Below, in pieces: positions 27,473 through 35,874 of a stretch of 41,416 bases of DNA (the first letter of the stretch is position 1; each line of letters opens with the position of its first letter). The notes below the pieces were generated by a model. That model ran no database searches and was not told the origin of the DNA. It saw nothing but the letters and a program-made list of their open reading frames with translations. Made by a program: the position numbers and the translations under genes. The stretch comes from JAWKTM01 sp041399085 (GTDB lineage Bacteria > Planctomycetota > Planctomycetia > Pirellulales > Pirellulaceae): assembly GCA_041399085.1 (NCBI GenBank), contig JAWKTM010000064.1, positions 1 through 41,416 on the forward strand, in the 5' to 3' direction.

Positions 27473-27527
27473 GAAAGGGCGAATCAATGGTTGGCGGCCT
27501 GGGCCTGTTCCCATCGATTCGCCCTTC
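27473..27527. repeat. long inverted repeat between convergent genes
   Basis: GAAAGGGCGAATCAATGG (27473-27490) pairs with CCATCGATTCGCCCTTC (27511-27527) around a 20-base loop, with one mismatch and one bulge. It lies between the ends of the Rpn gene and the DUF4142 gene. On the minus strand it is followed by TTTCTAATT, a weak U-tract, so it may end DUF4142 transcription; it could also be a miniature element. Confidence 0.55.
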
Positions 27528-27598
27528 AAAGCTGCACATCCGCGCAAGGCAAACACCCACGCAAGGCAAATGGTCAAACTTGCCGCGCGAGCGACTCG

Positions 27599-28480
27599 CT
27601 AGGGATTGCGTCGCGGTTCGGGTTGAGCCGGTTGCGTTGTGGTACGTCGCGGGGTTGTGGTTGTGTCGGCGTTCGTGCCGCCCCGTTCCTTGTCTTCCAG
27701 TTGCCGAGCGATTTGCTGAGCTTCCTGCATGTGCTGCTGCGTGGTCTGGATGCCTTGTGCCACGAGTTGCTGGAACTGTTCATCGCCCAGATTCTGCACG
27801 GCTTGAAGATGAGCCATCATGCCGATATGAGCCACGATCTGCTCGCCTAGATAGCCCATATCGAAGTCTTGGCCTTCGTACTTGGAGAGCATTTCCTTGG
27901 TCATCCGCAGCTTGACCTGAGCCGCGCGATGAGCGATTTGTGGCAATGAATTTCGATTCATCGTTCCGGCTTGACCCGCACCCTCGCCGCGTCGATCGTT
28001 TGGCAACGCTTCGGTCGCCTGTTCGCCGCGTTCGTCGCGACGCTGTTGTCGCCGTTCACGAATCGTTTCCGATCGTGGGTCATTCGGGGCGTTGCCGGGA
28101 CGAGCCGTCGGCTCGCGGCGGATCGTAGTCGTTCCATCGGCGTCGACGTTCGTCAGCTCGATGCGTGGGTTGAATTGCTTCAACTTCCCCAGAAAGGCCG
28201 TGTGATCTTTAATCATCTGCTCGGCGAACTGCCGAACTTGCGGATGGCGCGACTTCTCAAGTGCCAACTTTGCCAGCTCGATCTCGGCTTTGTTCCCGAG
28301 TGCCAGCATGCCCGCCACCGCGGCAACTTGGTTTTGCGAGCCGGCTTGACCCTCGGCGGCTCGTGCTGGATTCCGGGCCTCTGGCCGTGTCTCCTGCAAT
28401 AGTGGTTGGTTTTGAGCAATGGCCGCCGACGCGACGACCAACACGGCTAAGCCGCCAGCAATACAACTCTTCAGATTCAT
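27599..28480 (-). CDS. DUF4142 domain protein, secreted
   Basis: The protein is 293 residues with a clear signal peptide (MNLKSCIAGGLAVLVVASAAIAQ). The DUF4142 fold is a ferritin-like helical bundle of unknown function. Its usual start is seen at MLALGNKAEIELAKLALEKS followed by RQFAEQMIKDHTAFLGKLKQ. A basic, low-complexity stretch (ETIRERRQQRRDERGEQ) interrupts the bundle at about 138-155, longer than in typical members. The second half resumes with YLGEQIVAHIGMMAHLQAVQ and ends in a Thr/Pro/Arg-rich tail (TTTTPRRTTTQPAQPEP). The His and Asp residues of the two helices are present, but metal binding is not shown. It is transcribed alone; the inverted repeat at 27473-27527 lies about 70 bases beyond its stop. 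Confidence 0.88.
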   Translation of the reverse strand: MNLKSCIAGGLAVLVVASAAIAQNQPLLQETRPEARNPARAAEGQAGSQNQVAAVAGMLALGNKAEIELAKLALEKSRHPQVRQFAEQMIKDHTAFLGKLKQFNPRIELTNVDADGTTTIRREPTARPGNAPNDPRSETIRERRQQRRDERGEQATEALPNDRRGEGAGQAGTMNRNSLPQIAHRAAQVKLRMTKEMLSKYEGQDFDMGYLGEQIVAHIGMMAHLQAVQNLGDEQFQQLVAQGIQTTQQHMQEAQQIARQLEDKERGGTNADTTTTPRRTTTQPAQPEPRRNP

Positions 28481-28996
28481 AATTCACCAGCTCCCTCGAA
28501 AATGGACTACTTGCCCAAACGCCGTCCGCGACGTCTGCCCGGCGGTTGACGTGTTAGCAAAGGTCGTTCCCCGTTAAGCGGCATCCAATCCAGTCCGACG
28601 CGTCGCTGGCCAATCCCGCGTAATCCCGCAACCGGAAAATCTTTCAGTCGAGCTTGGTTCGGCTGCGTCGCGAATTGTCGCGCCGCACATCCTTGTCCGG
28701 CACTATCGCAACCGCTCGGCAACAATCCGCGGAAAAACCCCCGCCCGCTCATTGCCAAAACGGCGACAGGTCGACGATCCACATTGTTTTGTGGTAGATT
28801 TTCGCAACCCCGGCGGCGAGCCCAACGGTCTCGTCGCGGCGAGTTGGTTTGCCATAGTGCCTGGCATTTGCCGAGAACGGTCTCGACTCGGGCTCCAGGC
28901 GAGCAAACCTCGACTCGAGCGGGAATACGGGAAACATCAAGGCGCCGCACATTCGCGGGCCTTTCAACCACTCTTTAATCGCAAAGACGAATCGCC
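28481..28996. other. 516-base divergent intergenic region
   Basis: I see no gene. The region separates the divergent DUF4142 and NhaA genes and so must hold both promoters, but no strong -35/-10 pair stands out. The minus frame 28507-28971 is open yet Arg-rich without any motif and is probably a shadow. Confidence 0.4.
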
Positions 28997-30472
28997 ATGT
29001 CCAGCAGCGGCAATCATGCCAAGTCAGGCCCCGTGGCCTTTCTGTTCGAGAACTCGCTCTTCTTGGTCTTCGGCGCGGTCGCCGCGCTGGTGTGGGCGAA
29101 CGTCGATCAGCACAGCTACCACAATTTCGTCCACTTCGACTTGAAGCAGGTGATCTCCGATCGCGACGGAGCCGGTTCGCACGGTCACGGCGAGCCGGGT
29201 GCCGCCGAAGAGCACGCGGATGAAGATCATGCTGGCGAAGCTCACACCGACGCCGAGGGAGCGCACGAGGGCGACGACGATCACGACGGCGAGCACGCTG
29301 CGGAAGAGGGCGAGGGCGGACATGACGCGGGCGGGCACGGCAATGCGAGCGGTGGACTTCGCTGGCCGCATCTGACCGTCCATTTCCTGATCAACGACAT
29401 CCTGATGGCGCTGTTCTTCGCCATCGCCGGCAAAGAGGTCTGGGAGTCGATGTTGCCCGGCGGCGCATTGTCGAATCCGCGCAAGGCGGCGACTCCGTTG
29501 TTGGCCACGTTGGGCGGCGTCCTTGGCCCCGCTGCGCTGTATCTCGCGGGAGCTTTGGCCGTTGGTCAGACAGGCTGGTTCGGCCAGCCCGGAAATCTCG
29601 GCCGCGGTTGGGCGATTCCGTGTGCGACAGACATCGCGTTCAGTTATCTCGTGGCGAGAATGATCTTCGGCCAAGGGCATCCGGCCATCGCATTTCTGTT
29701 GCTCTTGGCGATCGCCGACGATGCGGCCGGCCTAGTGATTCTGGCAATCGCTTATCCGCAAGGGGCGATGCAACCAGCTTGGTTCCTGCTGACTGCCGCC
29801 GCAGTGGCTCTGTGTTTCGTGTTCCGCAAGATGCGAATTCAGAGCTTCTGGGCGTATCTGCTGATCCCCGGCGTAATGTCTTGGTTCTCGTTCCAATTTG
29901 CCGGCGTCCATGCGGCGTTGGGATTGGTGCCGATCATTCCCGTGTTGCCGCACGCCCATACCGACTTGGGCATTTTCGCCCGCAAGGAATTGGACCGGCA
30001 CGATACGTTGAACGAATTCGAACATTGGTGGAAGAACCCGGTGGAGATCATCCTCGGTCTGTTCGGGTTGGCGAACGCCGGCGTGACGTTCAGCAGCGTC
30101 GGAGCCGGCACGCTGCTGGTCTTGTTCGGATTGGTGGTCGGCAAGCCGCTGGGAATCACGCTGCTGACTTGGATCGCTCAAAAGATCCTGCGTCTGGAGA
30201 TTCCCGCCGGAATGGGATATCGCCACATCGTGACGCTCGGCATGGTCGCCGGTATCGGCTTTACGGTCGCTCTGTTCGTGTCGGAGGCCGCCTATCCGTC
30301 CAGCAACGCCGCATACGAGGGCGTTCGCGACGCGGTGAAGATGGGAGCGCTCGCCAGTTTCGGCGCTGGCGTCTTGGCCATCGCCTTGGGCCGAGCTTTG
30401 GGCATCCGCCCCACAGGCGCCGAAGAAGACGCGTCGTCCGAAACCGAAGCGGCCCCCGCCGTCGATCTGTGA
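28997..30472 (+). CDS. nhaA: Na+/H+ antiporter NhaA with His/acid-rich insert
   Basis: NhaA exchanges internal Na+ for external H+ across the inner membrane. The protein is 491 residues, about 100 more than the E. coli enzyme. Conserved landmarks are ATDIAFSY (D212, matching E. coli Asp133) and LAIADDAAGLVILAIAY (D241-D242, the ion-binding Asp163/164 pair), with about 12 hydrophobic segments. Helix 1 (LFLVFGAVAALVWANV) is followed by an insert at about 55-118 with ten His and many Asp/Glu (EEHADEDHAGEAHTDAEGAH), placed where the first periplasmic loop should be. That loop may bind metal or sense cations; this is inference. The tail is acidic. The ATG at 28997 has only a weak ribosome site. 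It is a single gene. Confidence 0.93.
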   Translation: MSSSGNHAKSGPVAFLFENSLFLVFGAVAALVWANVDQHSYHNFVHFDLKQVISDRDGAGSHGHGEPGAAEEHADEDHAGEAHTDAEGAHEGDDDHDGEHAAEEGEGGHDAGGHGNASGGLRWPHLTVHFLINDILMALFFAIAGKEVWESMLPGGALSNPRKAATPLLATLGGVLGPAALYLAGALAVGQTGWFGQPGNLGRGWAIPCATDIAFSYLVARMIFGQGHPAIAFLLLLAIADDAAGLVILAIAYPQGAMQPAWFLLTAAAVALCFVFRKMRIQSFWAYLLIPGVMSWFSFQFAGVHAALGLVPIIPVLPHAHTDLGIFARKELDRHDTLNEFEHWWKNPVEIILGLFGLANAGVTFSSVGAGTLLVLFGLVVGKPLGITLLTWIAQKILRLEIPAGMGYRHIVTLGMVAGIGFTVALFVSEAAYPSSNAAYEGVRDAVKMGALASFGAGVLAIALGRALGIRPTGAEEDASSETEAAPAVDL

Positions 30473-30587
30473 TCGGGCAGCGCTGGTTTCTTAATTCGTC
30501 TCGTTTATCCCGCAGCCGCGCGCGAGGGACGCCTTTATGTCGCACTGCCGGGCCTCGCTCGGCTCATTTTGAGACAATTCTGGCCTC

Positions 30588-30755
30588 CCAACCGATAGAC
30601 GAGCACTCCCAACCGTTAGACGAGCACTCCCAACCGTTAGACGAGCACTCCCAACCGATAGACGAGCACCCTCACGCGGTAAACATGCGGTCCCAAGCGA
30701 TAAACGTTGACTCCCAAGCCCTAAGCTTGCGGTCTCACGCGATTAAGCCGCATAC
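30588..30755. repeat. eight 21-bp tandem repeats
   Basis: Eight units of exactly 21 bases run from 30588 to 30755. The first four are nearly identical (CCAACCG(A/T)TAGACGAGCAC); the last four drift (CCAAGCGATAAACG, TCACGCGGTAAACATG) but keep the spacing. In one plus frame each unit would encode seven residues of the type SQPIDEH. There is no good start or ribosome site for that frame. The array lies between the NhaA stop and the end of the PilM operon. Confidence 0.85.
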
Positions 30756-30878
30756 TTAAGCGATCCACGGCCATTTCCTCGTTTACGCAGGCGAGGAGAC
30801 TTTCGCGACAGCCGCGGCCGCGGGTTGAACGAATGGTCCCGTTCGTCCTCGACCGAGTCATTTTGGCCGGCAGTAACG

Positions 30879-30909
30879 AAAAAAGCGGCGCATCACCGAT
30901 GCGCCGCTT
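30879..30909 (-). terminator. intrinsic terminator of the PilM operon
   Basis: AAGCGGCGCATC (30883-30894), loop ACC, GATGCGCCGCTT (30898-30909) form a perfect 12-bp stem. Read on the minus strand it is followed by a run of six T. It sits 56 bases after the stop of the 949-residue gene. Confidence 0.88.
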
Positions 30910-30965
30910 CGTCGTTAGTTCGATTTCGGGTTGCCTTCAGCCAACGTCCCCGAACATCGGGTGAA

Positions 30966-33815
30966 CTACGGACCCTGGTTCCGCGGACGGCGAGGACGGC
31001 GCGTTGGGCCGTCGCCCGGCAAGCCGCCGGTGCCCATCATTGCGTCGTAGCTGCCTTCCATGCCGGGAATCTGGCCTTCGCCTGGCGCCATTCCGGGCGC
31101 TCCGCCTGGATAGCCCATGCTCGGCTGAGCCGCCGCCATCGCCGCCTCCGTTTCGTCGGCGAACGTCCTCATGCGGAAACCCTCGATCGTGTCGAGCTCG
31201 TTCCGCACAATAAAATTCCCATCGGCGTCGATCACCGCGAATTCGCCGGGGGCCGTCAGCGGTTTGTCCTTCTTCTCCTCATTCGGCAAAACCTCGCCGC
31301 CGCGAAGATCGACGACCACGGCGTCCATCTTGAAATCGTAGTTTTCCAACTGCTTGATTTCGTGCGTCATGGGATGCACGATCTCCGCGTTGGTCGTGAA
31401 ATTCAACACCGTCCCGCGTCGCACCTTGTGCTCGCCAGGAATCATCGCCGGATAGGTATCGGCGCGAGGATTCGTCGCCAACTGCCCGTAGCGACCTCCC
31501 CATAGCAAAGCCACCAAATCGCCTTCGGCTTCGTCGTCCGCCCGTCGTGGAATTTCCACCTCCGACTTGCCGGCGACATTCACGCTGGCCATCGTGGGTT
31601 GAGTCACGGAACCGACAAACAGATCGCTGGGCACTTCGACGCCCGCCGCATCGCTGGCTTCGCACCAATCGGTCGTGCGCCAGTACGTGCGGTAGTTCTC
31701 TTTCGTCGCATCCTCGGCTTCAACCTGACGCACGCGCAAAGCCACGGCGTCTTCCAGCATCTGAGCCGGCGGGGCGACGGCGGGATTCTGCGGACGGTTT
31801 GGATCCTCGATCCACAACCGCACGCGATAGCGATACACGCGTCCCGGAACGATGCCGAAATCGTAAAACCGAACCAGCTTATATTCCGGGAAACCCATCG
31901 GCTGGCCCATTCCATAGCCGCCGTACATGCCGCTACCTTCGCCTCCGGGCATCATGCCGGCGCCCGGCATCATTCCGTAGCTGCCTTCGGCCGATTGCGG
32001 TGCATAGCTCCCTTCGCCGCCGGGCATCATGCCCGCGCCAGGAGCTCCCGGATATCCAGCACCCGGAGCGCCAGGATAGCCCGCGCCCGGAGCGCCAGGG
32101 TAACCAGGCATTCCCGGTTGGCCCGGAGTCATTTGTCCGGGAACCATCGCGCCCGGATTGAATTGACCGGGAGTCATTTGGCCAGGCCCAACCCCCGGCC
32201 CCGGCATCGCCCCGGGATCCGTGAGATCGAGCGGTTGCTGCTCGCCGGTCTCGTCTCCCGTTTTCTCCTGATCGCCTTGAGGCGAAACCGGGCCGCGCCG
32301 CATCTTTTCGGTTTCCGAGTGCAGCGCGATCGGTTCGAGCTTCGTCATCAGCACGGGCGGAACCGGCATCGTGATCGTTGGGTCGTAATACTTAGGATCG
32401 ATGATGTCGGTGGCCGAACCGGCCCAGAACTTTTGTTGCAGCGAGTACTGATGGCTAGTGTTCGTGACCGTTTTCCATTCGGCTTCGTCTGGTTGGCGGT
32501 CTGGATCGGCCGTCACGTCCACGCGTTGGGCCTCGAAATAGATGATCCGCGGCTGGTCCGCCAATTGGTTATGTCCTAACGCGTCTTGCAGCGTCTGCTC
32601 GAAAATCTGAGCCAACTTTTCCAGCGGATAAAGCACCTTTACCGCATTGAACGGCAGAGTCCGCGGAACGATTGGACTTCCGGCCGACGCTCCGTCCGCG
32701 CTGCCGCCACCACCATACGGGTTGTAGCTTCCCTCGCCGCCAGGCATCGCGGCGCCACCGCCATAGCCGCCCATCGCTCCGCCACCGCCGGACTTGTAGA
32801 AGCCGCGCGTGTACTTTTCCAACAGCGTGCGGCCCGCCCCCATCATGCCTGGCATGCCGCCCATTTCGACCGAGCCCAACAGGTTGCCGTCGCCGCTCCC
32901 TGGATAAGGCATGTACGGGCTGCCTTCGCCGGAATCCGGCGAACCGCCCATCGCTTCCGAGGCGTCATAAGGCATGTATTCGCCGCTCTCGCCACTGCCG
33001 CGCGGTCGACGGGTTCGTGGCTTAGGACGTGGCCGAGGAGCTTCGGGAGCCTCTACTTTACGAGGCGGAGCCGGCGGCAATTCCGCGATGGCGTCCACTT
33101 CGCTGCCTTGTCGCTTGGTCGCCAACGAAGCAAAAACACTGGTGACTTCGATCTTTACCGGGGCGAGCAATTCGGGATCCGCGCGACGAATCTTGCGCGA
33201 CGGCGGCAACGGCGCCCACGGCTGTTGCAGCGAATAGAGCGTCGGATCAGTGGGCCTGCGACTTTCGTCGACCCAAGCTCGATAGTTCGTTTCCGCCGGA
33301 CGATCCGCCATCACGTCGGTCGACATATCCTCGTTGGCGTGCGTCCGCGCCGCATCGACCAACTGCTCCAGCGTTGTCGGCGTATCGTTCTTCTCCAGAC
33401 CCTTTACCTGATAGCCCGAGTAGATCAGAAAGCCGAAGACCGCGATGACCAACGCCAAGGCCATCTTTTCGCCATGTTCGGCCATGATTTGTTGCGGCCC
33501 GCCCTTGGGCGCCGAACCGGCCGTGTTCACCTTTTTCGGCTGCTTAGGCTGTTTCGGTTTCTTCTCGACCTTCTCGCCTTTGCCCGCCTTGCCAGCCAAT
33601 TTCTTCTCGGCCTTTTCCGCAGCTTTGCGAGCCTTCTCCGCCTCGCGCTCCGCCTTCTTCTGAGCCTTGAGCGCGGCCTTGTCTAGCTTCTCTTCGGCTT
33701 GTTCCGCGGGTTGCTCGGATGCCTCAGCAGCTTTGGCGGTCGTTTCTTCCGCGGTTTGTTCCGCGGCGGCATCGCCGGCATCGTCCGCTGACTTCTTTTT
33801 GAATCCAAGCTTCAT
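30966..33815 (-). CDS. Gly/Pro/Met-rich single-pass membrane protein of the PilM operon (949 residues)
   Basis: I do not recognise a named family. The N-terminal 95 residues are Lys/Ala/Glu-rich (KAQKKAEREAEKARKAAEKA), probably a cytoplasmic helix. One membrane segment follows (about 118-134, MALALVIAVFGFLIYSG), then a large outside part. Folded-looking blocks (PRTLPFNAVKVLYPLEKLAQ; FPEYKLVRFYDFGIVPGRVY; a last block around TRGTVLNFTTNAEIVHPMTH-like sequence) alternate with low-complexity Gly/Pro/Met/Tyr linkers, among them collagen-like GYPGAPGAGYPGAPGAG and several GGEGSY units. GAGGAG nine bases before the ATG supports the start. It is the last gene of the operon, 143 bases after the 609-residue gene. 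By position and topology it could stand for PilP or PilO, or be a phylum-specific platform subunit; that is inference. Confidence 0.8.
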   Translation of the reverse strand: MKLGFKKKSADDAGDAAAEQTAEETTAKAAEASEQPAEQAEEKLDKAALKAQKKAEREAEKARKAAEKAEKKLAGKAGKGEKVEKKPKQPKQPKKVNTAGSAPKGGPQQIMAEHGEKMALALVIAVFGFLIYSGYQVKGLEKNDTPTTLEQLVDAARTHANEDMSTDVMADRPAETNYRAWVDESRRPTDPTLYSLQQPWAPLPPSRKIRRADPELLAPVKIEVTSVFASLATKRQGSEVDAIAELPPAPPRKVEAPEAPRPRPKPRTRRPRGSGESGEYMPYDASEAMGGSPDSGEGSPYMPYPGSGDGNLLGSVEMGGMPGMMGAGRTLLEKYTRGFYKSGGGGAMGGYGGGAAMPGGEGSYNPYGGGGSADGASAGSPIVPRTLPFNAVKVLYPLEKLAQIFEQTLQDALGHNQLADQPRIIYFEAQRVDVTADPDRQPDEAEWKTVTNTSHQYSLQQKFWAGSATDIIDPKYYDPTITMPVPPVLMTKLEPIALHSETEKMRRGPVSPQGDQEKTGDETGEQQPLDLTDPGAMPGPGVGPGQMTPGQFNPGAMVPGQMTPGQPGMPGYPGAPGAGYPGAPGAGYPGAPGAGMMPGGEGSYAPQSAEGSYGMMPGAGMMPGGEGSGMYGGYGMGQPMGFPEYKLVRFYDFGIVPGRVYRYRVRLWIEDPNRPQNPAVAPPAQMLEDAVALRVRQVEAEDATKENYRTYWRTTDWCEASDAAGVEVPSDLFVGSVTQPTMASVNVAGKSEVEIPRRADDEAEGDLVALLWGGRYGQLATNPRADTYPAMIPGEHKVRRGTVLNFTTNAEIVHPMTHEIKQLENYDFKMDAVVVDLRGGEVLPNEEKKDKPLTAPGEFAVIDADGNFIVRNELDTIEGFRMRTFADETEAAMAAAQPSMGYPGGAPGMAPGEGQIPGMEGSYDAMMGTGGLPGDGPTRRPRRPRNQGP

Positions 33816-33958
33816 GGCAACTTTCTCCTCAGGTCGAACCTGTGAATCGCGACCCCTGGATGGGAAATTTCAACTGGCCAAAGTTTCGGAAGTTCGTTTG
33901 CAATTCCCTGAAGAAAGCGTTATCGACGCCAATCGTTAACGCGGTCCTCAAAATCGTG

Positions 33959-35788
33959 CTATTGTCCCGGAGCGGGAGCCACCGGAGCTGGAGCTACGGG
34001 AGCCGCCGCGGCCGGATCAACCGGAGCCACGGGCGCTGCCGCCGCCGGATCTACAGCCGCCGGATCAGCCGGGGCTACGGGAGCCACGGCCGGATCAACC
34101 GGGGCCGCCGCGGGCGGCGGCGCTGTGTCTGGAGTTGTGTCCGGCGTTGTCGTGGCATCAGGCTCGGTTGGCGTTTGATTCAACTCGTCGCCCGTCTGCA
34201 CCTTGTCGATCCCCAGTTTCTCGATGCTGACCGGGTTGTAGATGTAAACGATACCGGAAATCTCGACCGGCACGTCGTATGGCGAACTGCTGGAAACCAC
34301 GCGAGCGCTGGCGTCACCCGATCCATAACCGGATTGACCGTAGCCCGGCATCGCGCTGCCTTCGCTCGATCCATAGCTGCCTTCACCCATCCCAGCGCCT
34401 GGGATCATCCCACTGCCGCCGCCCATGCCCGGAATTCCCATGCCGCCGCCCATGCCGCCCATCGCACTGCCGCCCGCCTTCGGATTCACTCGCACTTGGC
34501 GAACCTCCAACGGCAGCTCGGCATTCCCGCACTCGGCCAAGAACCGGCTCAACTTGCGTTGATCCATCGTCAGTCGCAGCAACACCGGCATTCGTTTGGC
34601 AACCACGATCGGAGCGTTGCTCGGATCGATCGAATCCGAAGCGATCGCGCCCCGCAACCGTTCGGCCGTCAACATCTCGTACTTCTCGTCGACATACCGA
34701 CCTTCGGCCGGATCACGAATCGCCGCCGCCCCGCCGGCTCCCGGCATGCCAGGCATTCCCGGCATGCCGCCTTCTGGCGAGTAAGAACCTTCTTGCGACA
34801 TCATGCCTTCCGACGAGGGCATCATTCCTTCCGAGGAATACGAACCTTCACCAGGAATCATGCCGTTGCCCATTCCCATGGGCATGAGCGACGTGATTTG
34901 CCCTCGTTTGCCCGTGGCGGGACGGCCAAGCTGAATCTGCTCGATGTCTTTGATCGCCGCCTGATAGCGAGCGTCGATATCCCCGTTCGTGCGAGCAATA
35001 ATCCGCAGAATGGCTTCCAACACCCACAGTGTCTCTTGGGCATACAACACTTCCAACGTCGAGGGCTTTTGCTTCCAGTTGAAATGCGTGTTGATGATTT
35101 CCGACTGGTTCTGCGTCGACCAATTCACGACCGGCGGTTTCTCAACAACTAATGGCTGCGCGCCAGTCACCCCCGCTCCTCCGGGCATGGCCGCGCCCGC
35201 ATAAGGATCGCCGCCTCCTTCGCCGTACGAGCCATATCCGGGCATCGAACCCATTCCGCCCGCACCGCCAGCGTCTCGCTTGGCCGTCCATTTCGCCTGG
35301 ACGATTTCGGCCAAGTGGGGAAACAAGTTCTCGACGTAGTTTTGATAGAGTTCGCGGAAACGCGGCGCGATTTCGTCCTTGGGATCGGTCGGTGGAGTCG
35401 AACCCGCATTATAGGGCACCGCTTTCTCAATTGGCCGCAGCGGATCGACCGCCGCCACGAATTCGTCCGTCAGCTCGGGAGACCAGACCAACACATCGCG
35501 TTGCTGGCTGTATAGTGACTCCCATGCTTCATAAAGCGAACGAGTCGTCTGCGCGATCACCTGATCCATCTGTTGGTGCGAAGCGTCATTGGGCAGCGGC
35601 CGCTCGTTCTTCAAGCTGTTGATGGAACTGAACTGTCCCTTGACCAAGGTCACCTGCGATTCGGTGTCTTTCTTCAATTTGCCGGTCACCATGAACCACA
35701 CGCCGATCGCCATCAACACAACCAAAGTGCTGAGGATCCAGAAGTGGTGCTTCTTGATTCCCGCCAGAATCGGTTTCAATTGTTCCAT
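33959..35788 (-). CDS. PilO-like single-pass membrane protein with Gly/Met-rich linkers (609 residues)
   Basis: The N-terminus MEQLKPILAGIKKHHFW leads into one membrane helix (about 15-37, ILSTLVVLMAIGVWFMVTG) and then a helical region (TESQVTLVKGQFSSINSLKN), the layout of PilO/GspM-type proteins. The outer part has two folded-looking blocks (NQSEIINTHFNWKQKPSTLE and APIVVAKRMPVLLRLTMDQR, then PYDVPVEISGIVYIYNP) split by linkers rich in Gly, Met, Ser and Tyr with GEGSY and SSEG units shared with the next gene. The C-terminal 90 residues are Pro/Ala/Thr/Asp repeats (VDPAAAAPVAPVDPAAAAPV). Family membership cannot be stated from sequence alone. It starts 86 bases after PilM. The ribosome site is weak, perhaps indicating coupling to PilM. 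Confidence 0.8.
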   Translation of the reverse strand: MEQLKPILAGIKKHHFWILSTLVVLMAIGVWFMVTGKLKKDTESQVTLVKGQFSSINSLKNERPLPNDASHQQMDQVIAQTTRSLYEAWESLYSQQRDVLVWSPELTDEFVAAVDPLRPIEKAVPYNAGSTPPTDPKDEIAPRFRELYQNYVENLFPHLAEIVQAKWTAKRDAGGAGGMGSMPGYGSYGEGGGDPYAGAAMPGGAGVTGAQPLVVEKPPVVNWSTQNQSEIINTHFNWKQKPSTLEVLYAQETLWVLEAILRIIARTNGDIDARYQAAIKDIEQIQLGRPATGKRGQITSLMPMGMGNGMIPGEGSYSSEGMMPSSEGMMSQEGSYSPEGGMPGMPGMPGAGGAAAIRDPAEGRYVDEKYEMLTAERLRGAIASDSIDPSNAPIVVAKRMPVLLRLTMDQRKLSRFLAECGNAELPLEVRQVRVNPKAGGSAMGGMGGGMGIPGMGGGSGMIPGAGMGEGSYGSSEGSAMPGYGQSGYGSGDASARVVSSSSPYDVPVEISGIVYIYNPVSIEKLGIDKVQTGDELNQTPTEPDATTTPDTTPDTAPPPAAAPVDPAVAPVAPADPAAVDPAAAAPVAPVDPAAAAPVAPAPVAPAPGQ

Positions 35789-35874
35789 GACACGACTTTC
35801 GCTTGCGAATGTTGAGTTGGTTCGCGGCCGGCGAACCTAAGCGGGGCAATGCTGGCTGGTTAATTTCACTTAGA

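Noticed and set aside
28507..28971. 154-codon minus frame
   Set aside because: Arg/Gly/Pro-rich, without motif or signal, between two divergent genes; more likely intergenic.
30588..30755. SQPIDEH heptad frame as part of a protein
   Set aside because: The only long frame through it is antisense-like over NhaA (an alternative frame of that gene) and there is no independent start; treated as a DNA repeat.
32586..33686. 366-codon plus frame
   Set aside because: It is antisense to the 949-residue gene, low complexity, with no ribosome site or recognisable fold.
33842..35152. 436-codon plus frame
   Set aside because: It is antisense to the 609-residue PilM-operon gene; Arg/His/Ser-rich composition comes from the Gly/Pro/Ala codons on the other strand.
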